This document shows, one piece after another, positions 1-8,900 of a stretch of DNA of 13,841 nucleotides; within the stretch, counting starts at the first letter, position 1, and every line of letters begins with the position of its first letter. Made by a program: the position numbers and the translations under genes. The DNA is from Phycisphaerae bacterium (GTDB lineage: Bacteria > Planctomycetota > Phycisphaerae > WQYP01): the NCBI GenBank assembly GCA_013044065.1, contig JABEVA010000188.1:1-13841 (forward strand). The letters are read 5' to 3'. Under the pieces are notes generated by a model. That model was not told where the DNA came from and did not search any database. It saw only the letters and a program-made list of their open reading frames with translations.

Positions 1-84
1 CAGTTTTGAAAACCTGTCAAGTGCCAGAAAACCACGGCCAGTGGCCCACCAAATCATTTTTTCGAGTATAATTTACCCACTCGA

Positions 85-2586
85 TTGCCCGAAGAGCCCC
101 AAATTGAATGGATACGGGAACACCGGCAGTTTGCTCCGGATGTGGAGTTGCGTTTCAGCCATCCCCGGGCCTTTTTCGATGCGATCAAGGATAAGACCGC
201 CCATTTGCCTCTGGTCGTTGGTGAATTACAGATGCACGCGGTGGGCTGTTACACTGTGGTCCGTGATATCAAGCAGGGCGTGCGCCAGGGCGAGGCCGCG
301 TTAATACAGGCGGACATTGCGGCCCAGGATTTGCCGGCACCACAGGCCACACACGCCCAGCAACAGCTTCTGGAAGCATGGCGGCGGCTGCTCTTTAATG
401 AATTTCACGATGTGCTCGGGGGCAGTTGCATAGAGAAAGCCTGTCGGCAGAGCAGCGATGATCTGGGCTACGTGCAATCGGTAGCCCGCGAAATTCTCGT
501 GGATAGCACACGCAGAAATATGACCAGCCTGCCGCCCTGCCCGCGGCAGCGCCTGGTGATCGGCAATCCTTCTGAAAAACCATGGGTTGGGCTGGCCGAG
601 TTTGAGCCTTATCTACCTGCCAATGGACAATCCCCGGAATTTATATTGCGCGATGAAGATGGCGCGGTGGTGCCGACGCAGGATATAGCGGCGGATGCGG
701 CAGCCGATATGACGCGCAGAACCCTGTTGCCAGTACGGGTGCCGGCCAAAGGGCGACAGGTATTGCAGCTTTACCGCAGATCCAAAGCGGTGGCGACGCC
801 TTCCGCTCTTGAGGTACAGCCAGACAAAATGGGGCACCAACAGTGCCAGGTCCGTGTCGGCCGCACGGGCGTGGAACAATTCACTTTTCGTTCGCAGGCC
901 ATGCTGGCTACCGGCGGTATACAGATCGCGGTGCTGGAGGATTTATCTGATACCTGGTCGCATGGTGTGGTCGGCTTCCGGGGGCCGTTGCTGGGAACTT
1001 TTACTACCACCACGCCTTGGCGCATCGGTGAACAAGGCCCGCTGCGGGTATCACTGGAAAATTCCTTCAGCTTTCAGGGTAGCCGCCTGCATTGGACTGT
1101 TTTGCTGGAACAGGATTCACCGATGATTCGGATGAAGCTGCGGCTGTATTGGCATGGGTGCCGCCAAATCTTGAAGTTGCTTGTGCCGACGGGCTTTTCG
1201 GTGCAGTCGCGGCGCGATGGCACACCGGGTGCTTTGCTTGATCGACCGTGTGATGGACAGGAATATCCCCTGCGGGATGTGGTGATGCTCCAAGGCCAGG
1301 GCCGGTCGTTGGCCATGGTAAGTGCGGACATTTCCGGGGTGGATGTACACCCGGACGGCCTTCTTCGCGCCACCCTGCTGCGCTGCCCGTATTATGCCAA
1401 CCACGATCCTTTTGTGGTGCCGCCGGGAAGCGACTTTCCGGTCACGGATCAGGGAAGACACGAGTACCACATCGCCATTCTGGCCGGGGTGACGGATCTG
1501 GCCGCACAGGCATTGGATGTGGCTCACCGCTTGAACTTTCCACTGTGGATTTCGGAAGCCACCCAGGGCATGGCGGCGGGCTGGACCTACGACCCGGATC
1601 AGGCTGTCGCGGCCGTCCCGGAAGAACCGCCCATCATGCCCTTTGAAGCCTTGGCGGCGTGGGAACTTTGTACCAAGCTACCGGATTCGCGGGCGGCCAG
1701 CGTGGTGGCCAGTGAAACCATTTGTCCGCAGTGGCCGGGAGAAAAACTTATTTTCACCACCGCGGCGGGCATGGTGATCGACTGGTCTGTACCCTGCAAC
1801 TCACGCTATCGCATTACCGTCGGGTACGTGGAAGGTGGTGAGTTTGGAGGCTTGGATATTTATGCGGATGGCAGACTCCTCGGGAGTCTCAAGGCGGACC
1901 GGGACACACCACGGGGTGTGGCCCGGACTTTGGTGACGGCGGCGGCATTGCCCGCGGGCAAACTGCGGCTGGAACTGCGCCGCCGTAACGGCGGTAAAAC
2001 GGCGGTTGGTTTTCTGGAATGTCAGCCGATGCTGCGCGATATCCGTGGGGAATCCTGGACGGCCATAGGCCCGTTCAGGTACGACTTAAAATCCGGCCGG
2101 ACACCGGAGCAACTGCTGGAAACGGTGGTCCATACGCCGGAAACAACACGCGATTTTCAAGCTGCGGTGGCGTTAGATAAACATACCACCGCACGCTGGA
2201 CCCAGATGGAGGCATGCAAAGATTATGTGGACTTTAAAAAGATTTTTGGTGCCGGCGAAGGCTCAATTCATTATGCGGTAACTTATCTATTTTCGCCGCA
2301 TCCCTATCGGGTGCGGCTGCGCTACGGGATGGACTATTACCTGCGGATGTGGCTGAACGGACAACTGGTGTTGCCATTTGCCCGAGGCCATGGGGCGGCC
2401 CGCAAGGGCCATTTTTTTCTGGATGTGGATTTGCCGGCCGGGCGCAGTGAATTATTGGTAAAAGTGGCAGCGGGTACGGACGGCAACGGCTTTTGGATGG
2501 CGGTGAGCGATCTGGAGGACCTGCGGCTTGGGGCGTCGCCGGACCTTGGCCCTGGGTCCGGCGGAGATGGCCCAATGTCGGCATGA
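85..2586 (+). CDS. GH38 alpha-mannosidase-like protein, N-terminal catalytic domain missing
   Basis: This 833-residue product resembles glycoside hydrolase family 38 from its middle domain onward. Residues about 45-75 carry the helical middle-domain pattern (ELQMHAVGCYT, then KQGVRQGE), and residues 98-118 carry the partner helix (WRRLLFNEFHDVLGGS). Residues about 250-480 look like the GH38 C-terminal beta domain, ending in a conserved-looking D-x-G-x-H-E-Y stretch near 455. Residues about 530-815 are extra and look like two beta-sandwich modules, the last with a WLNG motif near 756. Missing is the roughly 300-residue N-terminal barrel that carries the nucleophile, acid/base and zinc ligands in this family. 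The frame is open only from base 10, after a TGA at 7-9. Similarity seems to begin at a Pro-Thr-Arg encoded at 76-84, matching the end of the family GDHGGGPTR motif. The only start codon is TTG at 85, without a ribosome site. I infer a gene cut by the contig end, a frameshift or a broken gene; as it stands it should not hydrolyse mannosides. Confidence 0.8.
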   Translation: MPEEPQIEWIREHRQFAPDVELRFSHPRAFFDAIKDKTAHLPLVVGELQMHAVGCYTVVRDIKQGVRQGEAALIQADIAAQDLPAPQATHAQQQLLEAWRRLLFNEFHDVLGGSCIEKACRQSSDDLGYVQSVAREILVDSTRRNMTSLPPCPRQRLVIGNPSEKPWVGLAEFEPYLPANGQSPEFILRDEDGAVVPTQDIAADAAADMTRRTLLPVRVPAKGRQVLQLYRRSKAVATPSALEVQPDKMGHQQCQVRVGRTGVEQFTFRSQAMLATGGIQIAVLEDLSDTWSHGVVGFRGPLLGTFTTTTPWRIGEQGPLRVSLENSFSFQGSRLHWTVLLEQDSPMIRMKLRLYWHGCRQILKLLVPTGFSVQSRRDGTPGALLDRPCDGQEYPLRDVVMLQGQGRSLAMVSADISGVDVHPDGLLRATLLRCPYYANHDPFVVPPGSDFPVTDQGRHEYHIAILAGVTDLAAQALDVAHRLNFPLWISEATQGMAAGWTYDPDQAVAAVPEEPPIMPFEALAAWELCTKLPDSRAASVVASETICPQWPGEKLIFTTAAGMVIDWSVPCNSRYRITVGYVEGGEFGGLDIYADGRLLGSLKADRDTPRGVARTLVTAAALPAGKLRLELRRRNGGKTAVGFLECQPMLRDIRGESWTAIGPFRYDLKSGRTPEQLLETVVHTPETTRDFQAAVALDKHTTARWTQMEACKDYVDFKKIFGAGEGSIHYAVTYLFSPHPYRVRLRYGMDYYLRMWLNGQLVLPFARGHGAARKGHFFLDVDLPAGRSELLVKVAAGTDGNGFWMAVSDLEDLRLGASPDLGPGSGGDGPMSA

Positions 2587-2597
2587 CGACGTTGGCC

Positions 2598-2631
2598 AAG
2601 CCCGGCCGGCGCTTTGCATCAAGCCGGGTTT
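2598..2631 (+). terminator. Hairpin between GH38 gene and phosphodiesterase gene, weak terminator candidate
   Basis: AAGCCCGGC (2598-2606) can pair with GCCGGGTTT (2623-2631) as a 9-base-pair stem containing one G-T wobble, around a 16-base loop. It starts 12 bases after the GH38 stop codon. Only three T residues sit at its end and they belong to the stem, so it is a poor classical intrinsic terminator. It may instead be a folded transcript end or a chance GC-rich repeat. Its loop and 3' arm overlap the proposed promoter of the next operon. Confidence 0.35.
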
Positions 2632-2641
2632 ATGCTATAAG
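2613..2641 (+). promoter_or_regulatory. Candidate sigma-70-type promoter of the GDPD-rho operon
   Basis: TTTGCA (2613-2618, 4 of 6 to TTGACA) and TATAAG (2636-2641, 5 of 6 to TATAAT) are separated by 17 bases. The expected transcription start, about 7 bases past the -10 box, falls on the A of the phosphodiesterase ATG at 2648. No Shine-Dalgarno sequence lies before that ATG, so a leaderless mRNA is consistent. This is a consensus match only. Confidence 0.45.
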
Positions 2642-2647
2642 ATAGCA

Positions 2648-3379
2648 ATGGCAAAACCCACGGTCATGGCGATTGCTCATCGTGGAGCATCGGCTGTTGC
2701 CCCTGAAAATACCGTTGCCGCATTCGATGAAGCAATTCGACTGGGATCGTCGGCAGTTGAGTTTGATGTGCGAATGTCCGCTGATGGCGTTCCGGTAGTC
2801 ATCCATGACGACCGGATTGATCGCACAACCAACGGCCATGGGCGGGTGACGGATTTTACGGCGCTGGAGCTGCGCCGCTTTGATGCCGGCTCGTGGAAGG
2901 ATCATCGGTTTGCGGCAGCACGCATTCCCACGTTGGATGAGGCCCTGCTGGCGATCGCCGATCCCACGATTCCAGTCTTGGAAATCAAGGCCCCGATTCC
3001 GGCAGCGGTGCTGGCGGAATTGCTTCACCGCCGCAATGCGGCGGTCCGGGTAATGGTGATCAGCTACCATGCGGAACTCTTGGATCCGCTGCCGGCATTG
3101 CTGCCGAAACTGAAGCTGGGATTGCTGGTGGATCAATGGAGTCAGGATACGCTGCGGCGAGCGCGAACGCTGGCCGCAACCACGGTTGTGGGCAATGTGC
3201 GATGTCTGACCATGGAACATGTGGCAGCGGCGCATGCGGCGGGCCTCAAGGTGTGGTGCTTCACCGCCAATGATGTGGGGCTGGTAGCGGCGATGACGGC
3301 TATGGGGGTGGAAGGGATTATTACGGATTATCCGGACCTGATCCGTTCGCAACGTGGATGGTCGGCCAGGACAATTTAG
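2648..3379 (+). CDS. Glycerophosphodiester phosphodiesterase family protein (UgpQ-like)
   Basis: The 243-residue protein is predicted to hydrolyse glycerophosphodiesters to glycerol-3-phosphate and an alcohol. All family landmarks are visible in order: HRG at residues 11-13 (catalytic His), PENT at 19-22, E38 and D40 as metal ligands in VEFDVR, HDD at 53-55 (second catalytic His), EIK at 112-114, the aromatic VWCFTAND strand near 202-209 and GIITDYPD at 223-230. The length fits the compact cytoplasmic bacterial form, and no signal peptide is seen. The ATG at 2648 was chosen because HRG then lies near residue 11, as is usual; an upstream in-frame start at 2528 would add 40 residues that do not look like this family and would overlap the GH38 gene. 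Its stop is 17 bases before rho, so the two genes are probably cotranscribed. The exact substrate cannot be read from the sequence. Confidence 0.93.
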   Translation: MAKPTVMAIAHRGASAVAPENTVAAFDEAIRLGSSAVEFDVRMSADGVPVVIHDDRIDRTTNGHGRVTDFTALELRRFDAGSWKDHRFAAARIPTLDEALLAIADPTIPVLEIKAPIPAAVLAELLHRRNAAVRVMVISYHAELLDPLPALLPKLKLGLLVDQWSQDTLRRARTLAATTVVGNVRCLTMEHVAAAHAAGLKVWCFTANDVGLVAAMTAMGVEGIITDYPDLIRSQRGWSARTI

Positions 3380-3396
3380 CATAGCGAGACAAACGA

Positions 3397-4524
3397 ATGG
3401 ACAACCAAGTGACTGGTTTGCTGGAACTAACCGAGAAAGGCAACGGACTCTTGCGCACGGAGATCCGAAAGTTCAAGCCGAATCCGACCGACACCATGAT
3501 TTCCAGCGAGATGATTGAGGCGTTGCGCCTGCGGCCCGGGCTGATACTCACGGCCACGGTGAACTCCAATGGTAAAGGATCGCCGGCCCAGGTCGCGGAA
3601 ATAATATCCATCAACGGCAAAACGCCGGCGGAATATCAGCACATTACGCCATTTTCCGAATTGACGGTTATTGATCCGCGGCAGCGTATCGTGCTGGAGA
3701 CCAAAGGGGGGCCGGAGTCGATGCGCATCATGGATATGCTTACCCCGATAGGCCGCGGACAGCGCGGCTTGATTGTGGCCCCACCCAAAACCGGCAAGAC
3801 CACACTGCTTAAGCAAATTGCGGAAGCGGCCTTGATCAACCACCCGGATCTCAAAGTCTTTATTTTACTCATTGATGAGCGCCCGGAGGAAGTCACCGAT
3901 TTCCGCCGCTCCCTATCCGCTGAGGTTTGGGCGAGCAACAATGACGAGGATGTTCCATCGCACGTGCGGGCGGCCCGCGGCATGATAGAACGGGCCCGGC
4001 GGCTGGTGGAGTTTGGGGCCGATGTGCTCGTGGTGCTGGATTCGATCACCCGTCTGGGACGGGCGTTTAATCATTTCGTAGGCTCCAGCGGTCGCACGAT
4101 GTCCGGCGGCGTGGACTCCTCAGCGCTGCTGGAACCGCGCAGTATTTTTGGGGCCGCACGCAATATCGAGCATGGGGGATCCCTGACCATTATCGCCTCG
4201 GCCCTGATTGACACCGGCAGCCGGATGGATGAGTTGATCTTTCAGGAGTTCAAAGGGACGGGCAATATGGAGGTGGTACTCTCACGCAAACTGGCCGAAC
4301 GACGGGTGTGGCCGGCCATCGATCTGCCGGTAAGTGGCACGCGCAAAGAGGAATTGTTGATGGGGCCGGAAATGGCGCATAAGTCGGCGCTGCTGCGGCG
4401 CAACCTTATTCATCGCGATCCGGTGCAGGCGATGCAGACTCTTCTGGCGGCCATGAAAAAATATCCGACCAACGCGGAATTTCTCAACAGCTTTCGTGAC
4501 CCGACGCCCTTGCGACGCCGGTGA
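3397..4524 (+). CDS. rho: Transcription termination factor Rho, short form
   Basis: Rho is the hexameric RNA-dependent ATPase and helicase that ends transcription at Rho-dependent sites. The 375-residue product has a primary RNA-binding cold-shock-like fold (residues about 5-75), the P-loop APPKTGKT (128-135), the catalytic Glu in IDERPEE (E161), Walker B VVLDS (D215 at 211-216), the Q-loop SGRTMSGG (231-238), the R-loop DTGSRMDE (272-279) and the arginine-finger region LSRKLAERR (295-303). It is shorter than the 419-residue E. coli protein because it starts almost directly at the RNA-binding fold and lacks the N-terminal helical Rho_N part. The RNP1-type motif is GNGLLR at 15-20, where E. 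coli has GFGFLR, so both aromatic positions are replaced. The ATG at 3397 is the first start after the phosphodiesterase stop; only a weak GAGAC-like ribosome site precedes it. The catalytic core is complete, so I expect an active ATPase. Confidence 0.97.
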   Translation: MDNQVTGLLELTEKGNGLLRTEIRKFKPNPTDTMISSEMIEALRLRPGLILTATVNSNGKGSPAQVAEIISINGKTPAEYQHITPFSELTVIDPRQRIVLETKGGPESMRIMDMLTPIGRGQRGLIVAPPKTGKTTLLKQIAEAALINHPDLKVFILLIDERPEEVTDFRRSLSAEVWASNNDEDVPSHVRAARGMIERARRLVEFGADVLVVLDSITRLGRAFNHFVGSSGRTMSGGVDSSALLEPRSIFGAARNIEHGGSLTIIASALIDTGSRMDELIFQEFKGTGNMEVVLSRKLAERRVWPAIDLPVSGTRKEELLMGPEMAHKSALLRRNLIHRDPVQAMQTLLAAMKKYPTNAEFLNSFRDPTPLRRR

Positions 4525-4529
4525 TCCAT

Positions 4530-5750
4530 TTATTTTCGACCGGCCGCCCGGGCCGCCAACTCCGCGGCTTTGTCGGTCTTTTCCCAGGTGAATTTTTCGC
4601 CGGTGCGGCCAAAATGACCGTGCCGCGCGGTTTCCTGGTAAATCGGACGCAGCAGGTTCAGATGTTTAATAATGCCCGCGGGTGTGAGCGGAAATACCTC
4701 ACGCACCAGTTCGCTGATGACGCCGTCGTCGATGGTGGAAGTTCCTTCGGTGTCCACGGCCACACTGACCGGCTCAGCCACGCCGATGGCATAGCCCAGT
4801 TGAATCTCACAAGCGGTGGCCAGTCCCGCGGCCACGATGTTTTTGGCGATATAGCGGGCCATGTAACTTGCCGAGCGATCCACCTTGGAAGGATCCTTGC
4901 CGGAAAAAGCGCCTCCGCCGTGGCAGCCCCGGCCACCATACGTATCGACAATTATTTTCCGGCCGGTAAGACCGGAATCCCCGTGCGGACCACCGACGAG
5001 AAAATTGCCGGTGGGATTAATATGAAACTTGATCTTATCGTTCCAGAGTTTCGGACATTCCGCCATGATCACCGGTTTGATGATTTGATCGATGACGGCC
5101 CGACGCGAGGTGTCGGAAAAGCTCTGGCCCTTCATGGCCGCTTCGGTATGCTGGGTGGAGAGTACAACGGTGTGGATTCGCAACGGAGCTCCATCGGCGG
5201 CGTATTCCACGGTGACCTGACTTTTGGCGTCAGGACGCAGCCACGCAATTTTGCCGGTCTGCCGCAACCGAGCATGGCGTTCCATGAGGCGATGGCTCAG
5301 ATAGATCGGCAGCGGCATGTAGGACTTGGTTTCGTTACAGGCAAAACCGAACATAATGCCCTGATCACCGGCACCCTGATCTTTGGTTTTCGTGGCGGTG
5401 ACGCCGCGGGAAATATCCGGCGACTGGCCGTGAATAACCCTTAGCACAGCGCAACTGCGGGCGTCGAAACCGGTGGACGGGTCGTTATAGCCGATGGCGG
5501 CGATGGTTTGACGCGCCACACGGTCCACTTCATTAAGGGCCTTGATTCCGGCCTCATTGACGGTCACTTCGCCCGCCAGAACCACCAGACCCGTGGTGAC
5601 CAGCGTTTCGCAAGCCACACGAGCATGGGGATCGGCAGTCAAAAGCAAGTCCAAAATTGCATCGGAAATTTGATCGGCGACTTTGTCGGGGTGGCCCATG
5701 CTCACCGACTCACTGGTAAATAAATGCGTCCCCTGATTCACGTGTACCAT
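4530..5750 (-). CDS. metK: S-adenosylmethionine synthetase (methionine adenosyltransferase)
   Basis: MetK makes S-adenosylmethionine from methionine and ATP, releasing phosphate and diphosphate, as a cytoplasmic tetramer. The 406-residue protein shows GHPDK at 19-23 (with the catalytic His), the first family signature GAGDQGIMFGFA at 126-137, DTYGG near 269-273 and the phosphate-binding signature GGGAFSGKDPSKVDRS at 278-293. The late WEKTD motif is near 389-393. It is slightly longer than the 384-residue E. coli enzyme, with a lysine/arginine- and alanine-rich tail. The ATG at 5748-5750 is supported by GTGAGG seven bases upstream. It lies downstream of dnaE on the same strand, but a consensus promoter in the 153-base gap suggests independent expression. 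It converges on rho with 5 bases between the stop codons. All key residues appear intact. Confidence 0.98.
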   Translation of the reverse strand: MVHVNQGTHLFTSESVSMGHPDKVADQISDAILDLLLTADPHARVACETLVTTGLVVLAGEVTVNEAGIKALNEVDRVARQTIAAIGYNDPSTGFDARSCAVLRVIHGQSPDISRGVTATKTKDQGAGDQGIMFGFACNETKSYMPLPIYLSHRLMERHARLRQTGKIAWLRPDAKSQVTVEYAADGAPLRIHTVVLSTQHTEAAMKGQSFSDTSRRAVIDQIIKPVIMAECPKLWNDKIKFHINPTGNFLVGGPHGDSGLTGRKIIVDTYGGRGCHGGGAFSGKDPSKVDRSASYMARYIAKNIVAAGLATACEIQLGYAIGVAEPVSVAVDTEGTSTIDDGVISELVREVFPLTPAGIIKHLNLLRPIYQETARHGHFGRTGEKFTWEKTDKAAELAARAAGRK

Positions 5751-5757
5751 TAAAAAA

Positions 5758-5763
5758 CCTCAC
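5758..5763 (-). promoter_or_regulatory. Ribosome binding site of metK
   Basis: GTGAGG on the minus strand lies 7 bases before the metK ATG and fixes that start. The same GTGAGG with a 7-base spacer precedes the AhbAB-like gene. Confidence 0.75.
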
Positions 5764-5807
5764 TTGAGTGCGTTAAAACACATCCGGCTAAAAACCACGA
5801 ACAATTA

Positions 5808-5836
5808 ATTATAGGGTATTGCTTCATCGTTGAAAA
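5808..5836 (-). promoter_or_regulatory. metK promoter
   Basis: On the minus strand TTTTCA (5831-5836, 4 of 6 to TTGACA) is followed after 17 bases by a perfect TATAAT (5808-5813). The predicted transcription start near 5801 leaves a leader of about 50 bases ahead of metK. I looked in this leader for a SAM riboswitch because metK is a classic target. It is too short for the SAM-I fold and I recognise no SAM-II or other known aptamer core. The rest of the dnaE-metK gap (5837-5903) shows no clear terminator for dnaE. Confidence 0.6.
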
Positions 5837-5903
5837 GCGATTTCGGCATCACCCCGGCACCCCACCAGGCACCACAGGCATCCTCCGGCTTTCGTCCAGG
5901 CGC

Positions 5904-8900
5904 TCAAGCTGGAATGACATCTCCGGCAAAAGCCGTCCGCGACGGTTCCGGTACCACTTCCGGGTGCGCCTCAACACGCTCCATCACCAAACCCCGGCCA
6001 GGCCCGCGCAGAACCACGGGACATTGGTGCCAAAAGGTTTTGCCGGTTTCGTTGGCGAAATCCACTACGCTGATGGCGCGGCGCAAGGCAATGCAGACCT
6101 TGGCCGGTGGTTCCTGGCTTTGGTCCAGGATCTCCAGCTTGACGGGGATGTTGCCCTTGCGCTGCGTGATGAACGCATCAAGTTCCGAGAGCAGGCCCGG
6201 CTCGATGGCCATGGCGGGGAGGCGAATGGTCGCTTCGCGGGTCAGCTTTTCCACCACCTGTTTGACGGTCAGAGCTTCGCTGCACTGAAAGTTAGGCTCT
6301 TGGCGGGAGCGGTCCACCCGTCCGCGGAAAAACACCACCGCTTCCGGCACCAGCATGGAGACATATTTCTGGTATTCGCCGCTGAACACCAATACCTTGA
6401 TGCTGCCGCTTAAATCTTCCAGCGTCACGGTGGCCCATTTCTGGCCGGCGCTGCGGCCGCTGCGGGCGATGCGCGTCTCAATTTTCGCAATCAAGCCGCC
6501 AATAATACCTTCACGCCGGTCATCGGCGTTTTGAATGGTGCGGCTGTTAAAGGTGGTATAACCGGCCAGCAGTTCTTCCAGATCACGCAAGGGATGGCTG
6601 CTGACATAAAAGCCCAGCACGGCCTTTTCAAAGGCCATTTTCTGCCCCTGGCTCCATTCCGGCACGGTGGGCAACTGCAGCGACACCGGCTTTGCGGCTG
6701 GGGAATCGCCGCCGCCGAACAATGATTCCTGACCGCAGCGCCGGGCTTCCTGGGCGGCGGCTCCACTTTGCATGGCACTTTCCAGGGCGGCAGTGATGGC
6801 CGCTCGATTGTTGTGCAGGCTATCAAAGGCTCCGCATTTGACCAAAGCCTCCAGCACCGCTTTATTGACCAGCCGCAGGTCCACACGTTCACAAAAATCA
6901 TAGATACTGGTGAATGGTCGTAGGGGTTGCCCTTGACCATCGCCCCGCGCCGCGACAATCGATTCCACCGCTTTTGAACCCACCCCTTTTACCGCCGCAA
7001 GACCGAAACGAATGGTTCCGTCCACCACGCCGAAATCCGCGACACTGGAATTGATATCCGGCGGCAGAACGGCAATGCCCACCTGGCCGTCGGGACGGGG
7101 TAGAAAGCGACACTCGTCGATATTTTCAGTGAGCTTGGACTGATCGGTCATTTCAAAGGTGAGCTGGGCGGCCATAAATTGCAGTGGAAAATAGGTTTTC
7201 AGGTAGGCCGTCTGAAAAGCGATAATGGCATAGCGCGTCGAATGGCTTTTGTTGAAGCCGTATTTACCGAACTCTTCAATTAATTCAAAAATTTCCGCCG
7301 CCCGCTTTTCATCCACGCCATTGCCCTGGGCACCCTTGATGAAATTGGCCTTTTCCGCGGCGATCACGTCCACGTGCTTCTTGCTGATGGCCTTTATCAC
7401 CTTGTAGGCTTTGGCCAGCGGTATGCCCCCGAGCTGGTTAAAGATGCGCATCACCTGTTCCTGATACACCATGATGCCGTAGGTTTCCTCGAGGATGCCG
7501 TCCATGATCGGATGCGCCTTCAAGACAGGCTTACGTTGGTGCTTGCGGTCGCAATACTCCGGAATCAGGTCCATGGGTCCGGGTCGAAACAAGGCATTGG
7601 CGGCGATGAGATCTTCAATGCGATCCGGCTTCATTTTAATGAGCAATTCACGCATGCCCGGAGATTCAAATTGAAACACCGCCTGCGTGCGACCCTTCTG
7701 AAATATCTGCCTGTACACGCGCTGGTCGGTGAGATCCACGCCTTCAATATCCAGCCGGCCGGGACGTGCCGGCAAAGTGGGATGAGCAGCCTCAATGGCC
7801 GTACCATCCGACTGCATGGACACCCGCTGCGGCAATCCCGGGCCATAATCGCGCTCGATGAGGTCCAAGGCCCGTTCGATGATGGTGAGCGTGCGCAAAC
7901 CCAAAAAATCCATCTTCAGCAAACCCACCGATTCACACGTGGGACCATCCCATTGGGTCATCACATCCGGGCCGTTTTTATACAGCGGCACCACCTCGTC
8001 GAGGGGTTTGTCGCAGACAATGACTCCGGCGGCGTGCATGCCGGCGTTGCGACACAGGCCTTCGAGGCGACCGGCTATATCCATCACCCGCCCGACGGTC
8101 GGATCGCTCTGGTAGAGCTTTTTCAAGTCCGCAACCTGCAGGGCCGATTGCAGTGTGACATTGACCCCGGTGGGAATCAGTTTGGTTATCTTATCCACGT
8201 CGGGCAACGGCACACCCAGCACGCGGCCGACATCTTTAACGGCGGCCTTGGCCGCCAGCGTGGAGAACGTGATAATCTGCGACACATTGCCATACTTGCC
8301 GCGCACATATTCAATGACCTTGTCGCGGCCAATCTGGCATATATCGATATCGATATCCGGCATTTCCGACCGGCTCGGATCCATGAATCGCTCAAAGAGC
8401 AGATCGTAGCGGATGGGATCGACATTGCACAAGCCCAGTACGTAGCCTACCAGGGTACCCACGCCAGACCCCCTGGCCCCGACGGGTATTTTATTTTTCC
8501 GGGCGTAATTGCAGAAATCCCACACGATCAGGAAATAACTGGAAAAGCCTTTGCTCTGAATCACTTTGAGTTCCTGATCCAGCCGCCGGATGACCGCCGG
8601 TGAAGGTTGCCCGTAGCGTTCGACCAGACCGCGCTGACAAAGATGCCTTAAATACTCGTCCGGTGTGGGAATTGTACCGGTGGCGGGATCCGGCGGCGGG
8701 GCATAAACCGGGGCATGCCGCCGGGAGAAGTCCAGTGTTACATCGCACATTTCCGCAATTTTGAGCGTGGCGTCGCAGGCTTCCGGAATATCTTTGAAGA
8801 TGCGGCGCATTTCCGCGGGGCTTTTCAGGTACAAATGCCGGGAATAACGCAAGCGGTCGGCGTCATCGAGGGTTTTGCCCATGCTGATACAGCACAAAAC

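Noticed and set aside
2630..3382. 250-residue minus-strand frame opposite the phosphodiesterase gene
   Set aside because: The plus strand has an exact set of GDPD motifs; this frame is rich in Arg, His and Gln as shadow frames are.
4521..5444. Long open frame on the plus strand opposite metK (307 residues)
   Set aside because: It is antisense to a gene with all MetK signatures and shows no family pattern of its own.
5751..5903. SAM riboswitch ahead of metK
   Set aside because: The leader after the predicted start is about 50 bases and none of the known SAM aptamer cores is visible.
7374..8603. 409-residue open frame on the plus strand opposite dnaE
   Set aside because: It mirrors the polymerase core in another frame, is rich in His and Gln and lacks recognisable domains.
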